Assembly: GCA_019454045.1 (NCBI GenBank)
Contig: SKCR01035574.1
Coordinates: 39,624 to 103,623, forward strand
DNA: 64,000 nucleotides
Direction of reading: 5' to 3'
DNA from: Zanthoxylum bungeanum
Taxonomy: Eukaryota; Streptophyta; Magnoliopsida; Sapindales; Rutaceae
The position numbers and the translations under genes were made by a program. Below the pieces are notes generated by a model. The model was not told the DNA's origin. It ran no database searches and saw only the letters and a list, made by a program, of their open reading frames with translations. Below, piece after piece: positions 36,764 to 47,276 of this stretch (its first letter is position 1; every line of letters begins with the position of its first letter).

Positions 36764-38913
36764 CTTAATTGCAATAGTCTAACTATTCAATTAACAATTT
36801 TTTGGTACAGTCCAACTGTTACAAGAAAATAATAAAATATTAGTCCAACTAATAATAAATAAAATGACGAAATAATTTGAAAGCACGTATTTGGCAAGTA
36901 TTTGAATGAAATTGCAAATTCAATACTAGCCTCCCACTATTTTTCGACGAGCCTCTAACCCTCTGTTGAGTACTCGGGAAACCTAGTTTCCTAGTTGGCT
37001 AAGATCCTTTTAAATAACACACAACCTTGACTTTGGCCAACAAGCTATATGATATTTAACTAGGTAGATCATTAAGATCAATTGGATCTCATCTAATTCC
37101 TAGATCTGGTAGGTGGACCTCTAAGTCCGAAACATATATACAATATATATGCCAATATATCCAATATATTTTCCTAACCTTTTTCTCTGAATCAACTAAG
37201 CCTTGGCTTTAGCTCAACAAGCTTAATGATTCCAGTTAAGCGGGACCCATTGACTTTGGAAAACTTCGTAATCCATAAGAAGTGACATTGACTTTGGCCA
37301 ACAAATCACAACTTGCCCAAGACATGCGATATGGAACAAAACTTTCATGGTTCAAACACATCCGCGATGGACATTGATCTTGACTTTTGCCAACAAACCA
37401 ATGCCAATCTTGGATCTTGAGAAAGAACCACTCAATGGAAGGAAATCGCTTAATATTTGTTGAGGGTTTTTCGCGTAAATTGGCAACGAATTTATTATCT
37501 TTGATTAGGTCTCATCATACACCCTGAAGCATGCATTCTAAAAGCATAATAAGGTGCGATAAATAAAATAATAATGATATGCGGATGGTTATCTCACAAA
37601 TTGTTCATAGAACAAATCACTCCATTTCCTCTCCCCGGCTAGCACTATTCTAACTTCTACCCAATTACATAATATAATAAAGAAACCTCATTACATTGAG
37701 GGGAATTGGTGAGAAGATAATTACAAAGAGTCAAGAGATAAAGGCTGGACACATAGGTCCAATTTAATAAATTCTAAATTTATTACAACAATTTACAAAA
37801 TTGCCCTCACCCGTCTAATATCCATCTGATATACATTATTCATACAATACATCCATGTTTTCCCCCCCAAATGCATGTTATTCAATTAATCTAATCCAAT
37901 TAATTAATCTTTGAATTAAGTGATCATCCAATGTTCAAACAACGATTTGATTTTCGCGAGTCCAACTCGTTAAAGAATAAGTACTCAAAGTGCGTATTCT
38001 TGAATTATACCGAACTACAATTTTAAATTCAATTTAATTTGTATTCAATACTAATTCATATTTAATTATTATTAATGTGCCTTTTAGACTTAGATTCTAA
38101 ATCCAATTTCAATGGGTCTCAAAGGCCCAATTAACATCTAATGTTAATTAATTAAAGTCCAATGGACTTTCAATTAATTTCTTAAGGCATGGACTTTGGC
38201 AACCAAAGCCCAATAAGGAATCGCCATTTGCCATAAAATTAATTTTGGCCCATTAGGCCCAATTAATTATTTAAAGGCCCATTTATTATATTTGGACTTA
38301 ATGGTATGGTTTAGGCCCAATTTGGATCCAATCCAATTGTCCTAAACCAACTTGGCCCAACCAAGCCCATTAGGCCCAAATACAACAATTTTAGCCCAAT
38401 TCCGAATTTAAGCCTAATTAATTAAATTCCAATATTCCAAATATCACAATTTATTAATTAAAGTGTATAGCCATAATTAATTAGTTAAATTAACATTTCC
38501 AAAATACAATTTACATAATTAATCATGCTTTATTATTTTCACTACATGTCCAACACATTGAAGCAAAATCAATTCATTCCATGCTCTTCAAGTCACGACA
38601 ATATTGGGCATTTTATATCTGATTTTGATTTCAATCCAATTAAATCAAAAATCAATATACTCATGCATTTTAAACACATCCAATGGTCTAAAACTCAAAA
38701 AATAAATCACCATGACAAAAAGGTCTATAAGATCGGCCAAGGTAACCAATTTGGGGAAAATTAATCCAATCAATTTTTCATAAAATTAATCATGCATAAC
38801 TCTAAGTTACCATAATCTAAGCATACTCAAACAATCAATTTGATAAAATCATACTCCAAGCAAAAATATCCAAATTCAAGATTATGAACCCTAATCAATT
38901 TCATGCTTAATTT
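36764..38913 (-). other. K3 leader
   Basis: Noncoding, collinear with the K4 and K1 leaders: TTGGACT block (36780-36850), TTGGCCAAAGTCAAG repeats (37020-37400), CCTCAATGTAATGAGG stem (about 37690) and GGCCCA-rich block (38105-38420). Frames at 38525-38764 are chance. Confidence 0.85.
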
Positions 38914-38926
38914 GGCTCTGATACCA
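38914..38926 (-). other. K3 primer binding site
   Basis: The minus strand reads TGGTATCAGAGCC, a perfect plant initiator tRNA-Met PBS core, next to the LTR remnant. Confidence 0.9.
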
Positions 38927-38927
38927 T

Positions 38928-39011
38928 TATTGGGTTCTCTAAGAACATTGCCAAGGATCTAATAAGCATAAAATATGTGAATACACAAAGTAAGATTGCG
39001 CAAAAGATACT
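38928..39011 (-). repeat. K3 5' LTR remnant (84 bp)
   Basis: It matches the start of sK (15677 onward) nearly base for base, with the terminal TG changed to TA, up to 'GCAAAAGATACT', where the G1 LTR begins. The rest of the K3 LTR was not found on the other side of G1. Confidence 0.85.
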
Positions 39012-39580
39012 TGTAGGCACTGTATTTTTGCATATAAGTCCCCATGATGAGTCTCACATGGAGACACTACCTCTTTAAGTTGTGGAAGTCGCGGGAAACG
39101 ATCGTTGGAAGGGAAGAGTCAGAAATTGACACTTTGTTGGATTTAATTCGTTTGCTTAGCATCGGGTTTGCTTGTTAAGCCTCTGTTTAAAACTTATCCT
39201 TGGCCAAAACCCCCCACAAGTCACACACCAAGCCCATACATCACCAAGCTACACACCAAGCCCACCAAAATGGACCAAACTCACGCCCAAGAAGACCAAA
39301 GCCAAGCCCAAAGCATTCCAAAATAACAAAATCACACATTAAACACATGCTAAAATCAAGACAAATCACCTTCCCAAATTAAAAGATTCAAATCAAATCT
39401 CATCAAACATTTTCCTAATTCAATTAAATCATATCCCTAATCAAAAGAGAAGAAATCAAATCAAATTAAATCACATCCCTAATTAAATAGATTTTTCCTT
39501 ATAGCACACTAATTAGAAGATATCTTCATAATTACACAAAATCCTTTCCCTATTCGCATAAGGATAACCCCAACCTTTGC

Positions 39581-39590
39581 CTATAAAAAG
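39581..39590 (+). promoter_or_regulatory. Likely TATA box of the G1 LTR
   Basis: CTATAAAAAG lies about 570 bp into the LTR in an otherwise AC-rich stretch, followed by a C/A-rich region as in many gypsy LTRs. Transcription would start about 30 bp downstream. This is inferred from sequence only. Confidence 0.6.
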
Positions 39591-39689
39591 AAGCCAAAAC
39601 CAACTCTTCAAAAGCCTAGCACATTCACGCATAACACAAAGAAATTCTCCTTGCAATTGCCGTGAACAAGCAAACACAAACACCCTTCA

Positions 39690-39865
39690 AACAGCCCTCA
39701 ACACAGCCCCTAACCTTCATGCAAACTACCCTCAACACAGCCCCTGACCTTCACGCAAACAGCCCTCAACACAGCCCCTGACCTTCACGTAAATAGCCCT
39801 CACGCAGCCTCCTAACCTTCACGTAAATAGCCCTCACACAGCCCATGACTTTCACGCCTAAACTG
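39690..39865 (+). repeat. Tandem repeat in the G1 LTR, about five copies of about 36 bp
   Basis: The unit contains CAGCCCCTGACCTTCACG and CAAACAGCCCTCAACA. The second and third copies are near-identical; outer copies vary (GCCTCCTAACC, GCCCATGACTT). It lies downstream of the TATA box, so it would be in the transcript. Confidence 0.85.
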
Positions 39866-40582
39866 CCCAGCAAACTCTCTGAAAACACCATAAAAATCTC
39901 ATAAAAACTGCCCAGAAAATACCTCAAACTGCCCAGCCATTACCGAGAAAGACAGCCCCCTAAACTGCATCTTAACCACTGAAAAACAGCCCAGTAAACC
40001 GCCCAATTATCATCGTAAATTTGCCCAGTAAATCCCTCTATTACCACCAAAACAGTGAAGAAAGCAGAGAAAACAGCAGCCAAAAACAGTGAGGCAACGA
40101 AGGAAAACAGCAAACCAGTAAATCGGAAAAGTTACGGAGCATTAACCCTTCCGACAACCGTGTAGCGCACTTCCAAGAGACGACTTAAGAGGTTAGACTT
40201 GAGGGCACCCTTTTTATTTATTCTCCTTTATTTTTTATTTATGTTCTTATTTTACTTCGCATGAGTATTGTTGATTGGTGTATGCTATGACCATGGGATG
40301 AATGAATTATGTGTTATCTCTTGTGGTATATTGGATGGAAACTCAAACGTAAATTCCATAGCTAAATCTGAATGGACGGTAGTACGGTTTGTACTTGGGA
40401 AACAACTCCACGTACCACTTGAGAGACACACATATTTTGGTTCATCTAATCTTATGTTTATTCTTGATTTAATCGTTTAGTATGTTATTTTCCTTTATGC
40501 ATGATTTAGTTGTTTAGTATGTTCTTTTTTTTATGCATGATTTAGGTGTTTATGTGATTAGAGGTATCATTTTTTTGTGATT

Positions 40583-40732
40583 CTGTTTGAACGCGTTATC
40601 AAACGCTATATGAACGTATGCATTCTGCTTCATCCTGTTCGAACGTGTTATCAAACGCTACTCGAATGCGTGCATTATGTTTACCGTTTGAACGCGTTTA
40701 CGAATGCTACATGAACGCGCACGCACTGGACA
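40583..40732 (+). repeat. Second tandem repeat in the G1 LTR, three copies of about 50 bp
   Basis: The core TTGAACGCGTTATCAAACGC recurs at about 40587, 40638 and 40687, the third as TTGAACGCGTTTACGAATGC. Each is followed by a variant of ATGAACGYRTGCATT. The core is CpG-rich in an AT-rich setting and includes GTTTGAACGCG/CAAACGC partial palindromes. Confidence 0.8.
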
Positions 40733-41212
40733 GATTCATTCATCATGTTTTGCATGTTTATTTCCTTAGTTATTTCTTTCCCCATCATATGCTTAGTTAG
40801 CTTGTTTTAATGTTTATGCTTTTATCATCATTGTTTATTTACCTTTCCGCATTTATTTATTTAGCATTTTCATGAAATTGTGTGTTTACCGTTATTTCGA
40901 CTTACTTTTATGCATGCAAACTTAGATATAGGTAGTATGCAAACTTCGAGGTAGGTTGTTGTTGCGTAGACTTGGTAAGATTATTGCACAAATCCATTCA
41001 TTACAAGTGGCATAAGTAAGGGACCATTCCGAACCCAATGGTTTGAGGTCTTCCCTTGCGAGGGGTGAGTGCGGCCTTAAATCATTTTCCCAGTTCACAC
41101 TGGGTGGCGACTCCATGTTATTTCTTTGGTTTAGTTCCCCCGTGGGCTACTCCGTACTCCCAACTAGGCCGTGAGCCTAGAATAGCGTCACCGATTTCTG
41201 TGTCCTACAGTC

Positions 41213-41230
41213 TGGCGACTCCACTGGGGA
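41213..41230 (+). other. G1 primer binding site
   Basis: TGGCGACTCCACTGGGGA starts four bases after the LTR end. This type of PBS is widespread in Tat/Ogre gypsy elements and is attributed to tRNA-Arg; the tRNA assignment is from memory of the lineage. Confidence 0.75.
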
Positions 41231-42148
41231 TAGAGAATCGGCCCCGGAATAATGTCTTGTAATGTTTGTGATTTTTGCTTCAGTTAATCGTGTATACCGT
41301 GGGTTGAAAGGGGTTTAATCAAAGGCATTATTAAAGCTAGGTAATGGTTTGGTGTCTTCCTTCATTCACTACCTTTCTGTAAAGGAAAAGCCGTGAAGGC
41401 ACCTAGATAATCATTTACTCGAAGCTTACTGTGATGGACTAATTTGGAGGACTTGTTGTTTATTCATGTCACCAAGGCGATAAGAGCCTAAGAGGCTTGG
41501 GTATTTAAGAGAGTTCGCTTCACCCTCCCTCTGGAGAATCTACAATAGGAAATCCATTTGACAGTCAGTCACACATCATAACTCGTTGGCACGTACCTTA
41601 GCGTACAAAAAAGGGTGTGCTCACTTGGTCGCTTGGACTCTTGAGTGGGGAGACCTCGTCGTGGGAAATCCTTCACCGATGAGAGCCTTTGTCTACACTC
41701 CCGTAAACCCACATGTGAACCGTAGTTATAGGACCAATAGAAACTTTTCTTTTATGCTTGTGTTTAGGACCATCGTCATTTGGGTTCAGTTGGACCTTTT
41801 GTCATGAGGTATTGGCTTGTTGGGCCATTTAAACTGGGGCGAGTCCGTGCTTTGTGGTAATTGGGCCAAAAGCTTCTAAAATGCCAATGGGCCACTTTAT
41901 GTTTAGGCCCCTTATTATTTGGAGTTGTTTAGCCATGTTATCGCAAAGGTGTAAACCTGTTGGGCCGTTTCAAGTGGGACAAGTTTGCACCGCGCAATAG
42001 TATGATTGAATATTTTAAAATAATAATGGGCCGACTTATACATTCCATGTATCGCACGCATACATGCTGACTCGCAGTTTTAAAATACATCATAGATATC
42101 CGTTGGGTTAGGGAAGATGGAAGACTCGTCAAAAGACCATTAGCCAAC
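41231..42148 (+). other. G1 leader
   Basis: Noncoding stretch between the PBS and the gag start. I see no domain in it; the frames at 41586-41807 and 41938-42150 look accidental. Confidence 0.65.
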
Positions 42149-42574
42149 ATGAGTGAATCAGAGAACGAGGTATCCCGTGTGGATCAGCTGGAAAATAGTC
42201 TCACTAAGGTTACCGAGCAACTGCAAGCTTTGACCACTACTATGGCTAATATGGTTGTGCCCCGTGCTGGGGGAGGATCTGAGAATGTGAGGTGTGAGGA
42301 CCCTCCAAACAGATTTAGTGATGATATCCATGTCTTTGATGATGACATGGTTGAGTATGAAGTATGCACCTTTGGAATGACTGCGTTGATAACTTTGAAG
42401 GCTAAGAACGTTGAAGTGTACGGAGACTCGATGTTGGCAGTCCGAAAGATGCAAGGAGAATGGGAATTGAAGGAAGAACGGTTGAAACCCTACTTGTTCC
42501 ACCTCAGGAGTTTGGCACAGGCCCTCCCCGATTGTAAATTCCAACACTTGCCGCGAGAAGAGCAGACACGTTAG
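42149..42574 (+). pseudogene. G1 gag N-terminus fused to archaeal-type RNase H
   Basis: The ATG at 42149 opens MSESENEVSRVDQLENSLTK, a short coiled coil (about residues 8-36) as at the start of Tat gag. At about residues 63-68 it passes directly into an RNase H: EYEVCTFGMTALITLKAKN (residues 69-87), VYGDSMLAVRKMQGEW and FQHLPREE. In the family these are EYEAC..., GDS... and HIPREEN. A deletion therefore joined gag to RNase H in frame, removing several kb. A frameshift at about 42555-42563 then breaks the 'REEN..ADTLATLA' end, which continues in another frame (TTAGCTACACTAGC at 42570). Confidence 0.8.
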
Positions 42575-43947
42575 CTACACTAGCTACAACTTGGGCAAAT
42601 TCAGAGAAATTGGTGATGAGACCTCTAGTTTTGACAACGGAAAGCAAACTAGTTTATGAGATAGAAAGAATCTTGGAAATAGAAGTCGATGATGAGAAAC
42701 CTTGGTACTATAACATTCAGTGGTATTTCGAACGTGGAGAACTCCCAGAAGAAGCAAGCAGAAAAGACAGGATAGCCATTCAGAAATTGGCTTCCTAGTA
42801 TGTGAATTTGAAGGGAGAACTGTACAAGAGGCAAGCGAATGGCATTCAGTTGAAGTTCTTAAGAAAAGAAGAGGCTCAAAAGGCAATGGAAGAAGTACAT
42901 GCTGGAGTATGTGGACCGCACATGAACAGATTGAACTTGTCTCGCAAGATAGTGAGACAAGGTTTCTACTGGTTGGCCATGGAAGCTGACTGCGCGAAGC
43001 TGGTAAAGCATTGTCATGATTGTCAAGCACACGGTAACTTGAATCATCTGCCGCACACAGAGTTGCACGGGCTGTCAAAGCCGTGGCCTTTCTCAGCATG
43101 GGGAATTGATATAATTGGAGAAATTCAACCGCACGCATCGAATGGACATCACTTTATAGTAGTAGCAGTAGACTACTTTTCAAAATGGGTGGAAGACGAG
43201 TCGTTTCACAACGTCACAGCAAAGCAGATGGAGAAGTTCATAGCTCGGAACATCATTTGTCGATATGGAATGCCACATCATGTAGTAACAGACAATGGAG
43301 TCCAATTTCAATGAGAAACAAAGGCAATGCTACAGAAGTACGGGATAGAACACCACAAGTCGTCATCTTACCGACCACAAGCAAATGGGGCAGTTGAGGC
43401 AGTCAACAAGACAATAAAAAAGACGTTAGCCAAAATGACAGAGAACTAAAAAGATTGGGCCGATAAGCTACCGTACGCCCTGTGGGGATACAGAACGTCT
43501 ATGAGAACGGCAACAGGAGCCACACCTTACTCTTTGGTCTACGGAATGGAAGCAGTACTGCCAGTGGAAGTTGAGATACAGTCTATGCGGGTATTAGTAG
43601 AAACAGAGTTGCCTGAACAAGAATGGGCCTCGCAGATATTTGAACAGTTAGCACTACTGGATGAGAAGAGGATGAAGTCCTTGCATCACATACAGATATA
43701 CCAGAAGAGGTTGGCTCGAGCGTTCAACAAAAAGGTGCATCCTACTAAGATTAGAAATGGTGATTTGGTACTTATACAGTCGAAGCCGTCGACGACGGAT
43801 CCGAGAGGAAAGATCAGACCCAATTGGGAAGGACCCTACATAGTCTAGAAAGTGATGGGAAATGGGGCAGTGGGGCTGTCAGACTTGGAAGGGAACGAGT
43901 TCACCGAGCCGATCAACGTGGACATGTTGAAGCTGTATTTTGCCTGA
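42565..43947 (+). pseudogene. G1 integrase with four in-frame stops
   Basis: One frame runs from the end of RNase H to TGA at 43945-43947 with no shift. The linker is 42610-42798. The zinc region has EVHAGVCGPH (His-bearing) and KHCHDCQAHGN (Cys pair). The core has WGIDIIGEI and VTDNGVQF (aspartates) and YRPQANGAVEAVNK with the glutamate. The C-terminus KIRPNWEGPYIV and NVDMLKLYFA is typical of Tat integrases. Stops interrupt at 42796 (TAG), 43312 (TGA), 43447 (TAA) and 43846 (TAG). Each can derive from a glutamine or arginine codon by one C-to-T change. The protein cannot be made whole. Confidence 0.9.
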
Positions 43948-44189
43948 GGAAGAGAAGGCCGAGCGATCACCAGGAGGACTGGCGGAAGACCTAACCCAGC
44001 GGAATAGGAAATCCATTCATGCATGCATGCATACACGTAACGTTTTTGCATTATTTTGTTTTGTTGTGTTTTGGTTTGTTTTGTATTCACAGGTTTTTTA
44101 AGAAGAAAATAAGAAAGTGACCAATGGAAGCCAACCAGAAGCAGCAACAGTACAGTGTCAGCAGTTTTCAGGAATGAATCACAAGGTTG

Positions 44190-44330
44190 AGGCCTACATC
44201 AGGATTAGTTTCGGGATGAGTCCTAGGGTTGAGGCCCACGTCAATATCTGTTTTGGGGATGAGTCCCAGGGTTGAGGCCCACGTCATTATCGGTCTTCGG
44301 AATGAACCCCAGGGGGCGAAGCCCGCAGTT
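44190..44330 (+). repeat. G1 3' repeat, first block
   Basis: About three units with GGGATGAGTCCCAGGGTTGA, GGCCCACGTCA and TTTTGGGGATGAG, each about 57 bp. They are related to the larger array at 45303-45745. Confidence 0.8.
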
Positions 44331-44771
44331 GAAAGGAAGAATTCCAATGGAGTGAGTGAAACAAAAAAAAAGCCCTCGATAGTGAAGCATATGTCCGGTG
44401 ATGAAATTGTTTGCTGTAGGGTGAAACCTTAGAAACGATAAGTGCGAGATGTGCTCTCATCTGGTATTCTGAGTGGATTGATCTCGGCTAGACTCACGAG
44501 CACTCGATTACGGAATTTTAGCAGTGGAAGCCTGAGTGGTCGACGAGATGACTAGTTGAAGAGATGGTGGATCAGTGAATGACTGTTTGCCTAGATGTCT
44601 ATCCTAGTTTACTTATGTTACAATATATGATATGTTGGAAACAAATAAAAAATTCTCTGAAAAGAAAAGAAAAAAAAAATAGACCACCTATAACTGATAA
44701 GCGTGAAGCTACCCATGGGCGAGTATTAGGACCACCATGAGGAGAAATGCTACCTTAAAGAGTAGGTGTGT

Positions 44772-44884
44772 CGAGAAAAAAAAAAGAAAGAAAGAAAAGA
44801 GAAAAAGAAAAAGAAAAAGAGAAAAAAGAAAAGAAGTTCAAAATGAAAAGAAATAAAAGAAAGAGACGAAAGAAAGAAGCAGAA
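44772..44884 (+). repeat. Long purine-only tract
   Basis: About 110 bp of almost pure A and G (GAAAAAGAAAAAGA-type) on the plus strand, with only a few T or C bases near 44836-44862. The antisense poly-Phe/Ser frame is an artefact of this composition. Confidence 0.85.
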
Positions 44885-45302
44885 AACCATATTATGTTGA
44901 GTACGAGAAAGTAATCACAGAGTATGATTAAGACATCTCGGTTGGTTAGACCCACTGATCCAATTCTCCGAGACAAAATCATCGAGTTGGCTTACTTAAG
45001 GATTAAGCTGCGAAAGATCAATGACACACACACACTAGGAGTCTAGTTGAGATTACTCATTCAGACGAGTGGATTTGAGTGTATTAAGTACTTTGAAGGT
45101 TCTCTGGTTTCGACACGAAGCATTCGTTGAGGAAAAAAATATGCTTAGCTATCAGGATTATCTCGTGAGAAGCAGTACAGTGTGTTGGTATGTAACACCA
45201 CATCAGGAGATCTACCTTCACCTAATGAAAATAGCAAAGAACAAAAAAATGAACCGAGACTGGGGGCGACCAGTCTACCATTTCTCATACAGCACGGTTC
45301 AG

Positions 45303-45745
45303 GAATAAACCCGCATCAGCATCAATATCAGTTTTCGGCATGAGTCCCGGGGTCGAGGCTCGCATCAACATCAGTATCAGTTTTGGGGATGAGTCTCGGG
45401 GACGAGGGCCGCATCAGCATCAGTATCACTTTTAGGGATGAGTCCCGGGGTCGAGGCCCGCATCAGCATCAGTATCAGTTTTGGGATGCGTCCATGGGTC
45501 GAGGCCCACATCATCATCAATTTTGGGATGCGTCTCAGGGTCGAGGCCCACATTTTCAGCGGTATTGGGATGCGTCGTAGGGTCGAGGCCTTCGTTGTCA
45601 GCAGCTCCGGGATGTGTCCCACGGTCGAGGCCCACTGCGTCATCAGTTGTAGTTCCGGGATGCGTCCTAGGGTCGAGGACCCACTACATCATCAGTTTTG
45701 GGATGCGTCTCAGGTTCGAGGCCTACATGTGTCTCAGGGATGCGT
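45303..45745 (+). repeat. G1 3' tandem array, about ten units of about 40-55 bp
   Basis: The unit core is GGGATG(A/C)GTC then GGGTCGAGGCCCACATCA, followed by a CATCAGTATCAGTTTTG-like spacer of variable length. The left half of the array has TGAGTCCC units and the right half TGCGTC units, so the array is structured in two subtypes. Several frames stay open through it on both strands only because the unit lacks stops; they are not proteins. Confidence 0.9.
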
Positions 45746-47276
45746 CTCAGTTCCGGCATGGGTTACTTACCTGGCTTCACGAGCACTCCAAATCCTAGTC
45801 AGGTTTGCCAAAATAAATGGCGAAACATCGTTAGAATCGTAACTTATGAAATTCCCAAATTAGCTTTGATAAATTTCGGATCTATCCGGGATAATCGAAT
45901 AAAGTCTGATTTCAATATTTTCAGTTTTAGTAATCTTAAAACATCATTATAAACTAACCCAAGTAGTCAGTTTACTTAAATTCTCGATTTACGTATTTTT
46001 TGGAAAATCTTTCGAAAACGTTTCCGCAAATGCTACGGACGGGTCCTGAACCCTCCGAACCTACCCAGATTTATCCAAACATATTTGTAATATCATATAA
46101 CTCATAACTATTGTTAAAATCAAAACACATCAATATACGCAAAAATTCACTTTAACTGGAAACTTGCATATTCTTTCGAATCAACCAAATTCGTTCCATT
46201 TTCACTCGGATTTTACCGAATGCTCATATTCAATATACTAATACTCAAACAATTTATTTTAAATCATTACGCTACTCTACGAAGATACTGGATACATCCG
46301 AATATTTTGCGAAAAACTTTAAATTTGTGAATTTTTACCGGGAGGTCTTACCGAGATTTCGATGGCATAAACGGACTACAAACGATCCCACAAACGCACT
46401 GGAATTGACGGAATTTTGATTCGAGCTACAATTCACTGAATCTTCTTTCATCGGAATGGAAAATCTGTCACCCCTAATTTGTAATACCCTCCAAGAGCTT
46501 CGATTTGTTGGGTGCCTCGGGTCGTGAAACGAAGTGACGAGCCGGGATCACGAAACCAGAGCCCGAATATTTCTCCCATGTTTCTGATCGTTGCCGGTGT
46601 TTCTAGCGTCACCTCCGGCCACCATTGGATGCAGGGTGGTCAGACGCTTCCTCTGGCTGGCTGGCCACCGGCACGACCAGTGCGTCACTATTTTAGTTTT
46701 TAGAGATGGGGGTCGATTTGATGAGGTTGAAGAATTATAACTTTTTCGCAATTGGTGGAAACCTTGATATATATTGAAACGTTTCTGGAATTTACATTAA
46801 GACCCCCGAAAATTACATTAAGGGCCCTGTCATTGAACTTTCTAGAAATTTCATATTTGTGAAGCCCTGCTGATGAAAATTTCGAAAAGTGTTCAACATG
46901 AAAGTTGTTAGCCTTTAGATGTAGTGCCATAACAGAATAGAAAATGAAATAGCTCTAAGTAAGAGATCTAGAAGATGAGTTACTAGATAAGGCAAGGAAA
47001 AGAGAAAGTATTAATTAAGCAGTGACAATGATGTAAAAAGAACAGCGTTAAACATAACTAGAGACATGTGAGAGATGACATCCTTCGGATAAGGAAGCAA
47101 AGGCATAGACTAGACAAGTCACAAGAGTATAATAAAGTAAAAGAGAAGATAAAAAAGTCAACAAATAAACGGTTGGATGAATCTGTTGAGATAATAGGAG
47201 AAAATACCAAGCAAGCAATAATAGAAGAATGAAACAACAAAGATTTCTTAGTATCAGTTTAAACCATGGATAGGGG
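45746..47276. other. Unclassified intergenic or decayed repeat DNA
   Basis: I recognise no coding domain, PBS or LTR pair. A GC-richer block at about 46480-46690 (containing TGTAATACCC-like text on the plus strand at 46480) resembles decayed gypsy LTR material, but I cannot prove it. The frames at 46512-46703 and 46548-46930 have no recognisable domain. The last five bases, AGGGG (47272-47276), would be the target duplication of K5. Confidence 0.4.

Larger units (their letters stand above)
32895..39011 (-). mobile_element. K3: main part of a minus-strand K element, interrupted by K4 and cut by G1
   Basis: Reading on the minus strand: a remnant of the 5' LTR (38928-39011), PBS (38914-38926), leader, gag from 36763, then pol to 32895, continuing at 22777-22722 beyond K4 and ending in the truncated 3' LTR. 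Domain order equals K4. Gag and pol carry scattered stops and shifts, but one reverse transcriptase block of 381 codons is open. It is older than K4, which lies inside it. Confidence 0.9.
39012..41209 (+). repeat. G1 5' LTR (2.2 kb)
   Basis: It starts TGTAGGCACTGT and ends TGTCCTACA; the ends form the perfect inverted repeat TGTAGG/CCTACA. It is followed by the PBS. It contains a TATA box at 39581, a 36-bp tandem repeat (39690-39865) and a second tandem repeat (40583-40732). Frames at 39200-39382, 40268-40480, 40618-40800 and 41056-41262 are not genes. Confidence 0.85.
43948..45300 (+). other. G1 3' untranslated region, first part
   Basis: Noncoding. It holds a (CATG)-type run at about 44020, a first block of about three copies of the GGGATGAGTCC(C/T)AGGGTTGAGG unit (44190-44330) and a purine tract at 44772-44884. 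Small frames (43845-44147, 44229-44432, 44755-44982, 45069-45308) are not supported. Confidence 0.7.
39012..45745 (+). mobile_element. G1: Tat/Ogre-like Ty3/gypsy element, internally deleted, no 3' LTR seen
   Basis: Order: LTR 39012-41209, PBS, leader, gag start fused to an archaeal-type RNase H, integrase, stop at 43947, then a long 3' region with tandem repeats to about 45745. The RNase H directly before integrase and the PBS type 'TGGCGACTCCACTGGGG' are features of the Tat/Ogre lineage. The rest of gag, protease, reverse transcriptase and the first RNase H are missing. I did not find a second TGTAGGCACTG, so the 3' LTR is deleted or unrecognisable. The left flank is ATACT; no matching duplication was found. 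Confidence 0.8.

Noticed and set aside
39690..39865. Possible CRISPR-like array
   Set aside because: Repeats are directly adjacent without unique spacers and sit in a plant LTR; they are ordinary tandem repeats.
42158..43138. Antisense frames of 129 and 184 codons
   Set aside because: They are antisense of G1 RNase H and integrase, with no recognisable domain of their own.
44755..44982. Phe/Ser-rich 75-codon frame resembling a membrane protein
   Set aside because: It is produced by the homopurine tract read on the other strand.
45377..45842. Several long overlapping frames on both strands, up to 134 codons
   Set aside because: They read through the G1 tandem array; the unit happens to lack stops. 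The protein text is a repeat of the DNA repeat with no domain.
46512..46751. GC-rich block considered as an exon
   Set aside because: No frame longer than about 67 codons, no splice sites that join to anything, and no recognisable protein motif.
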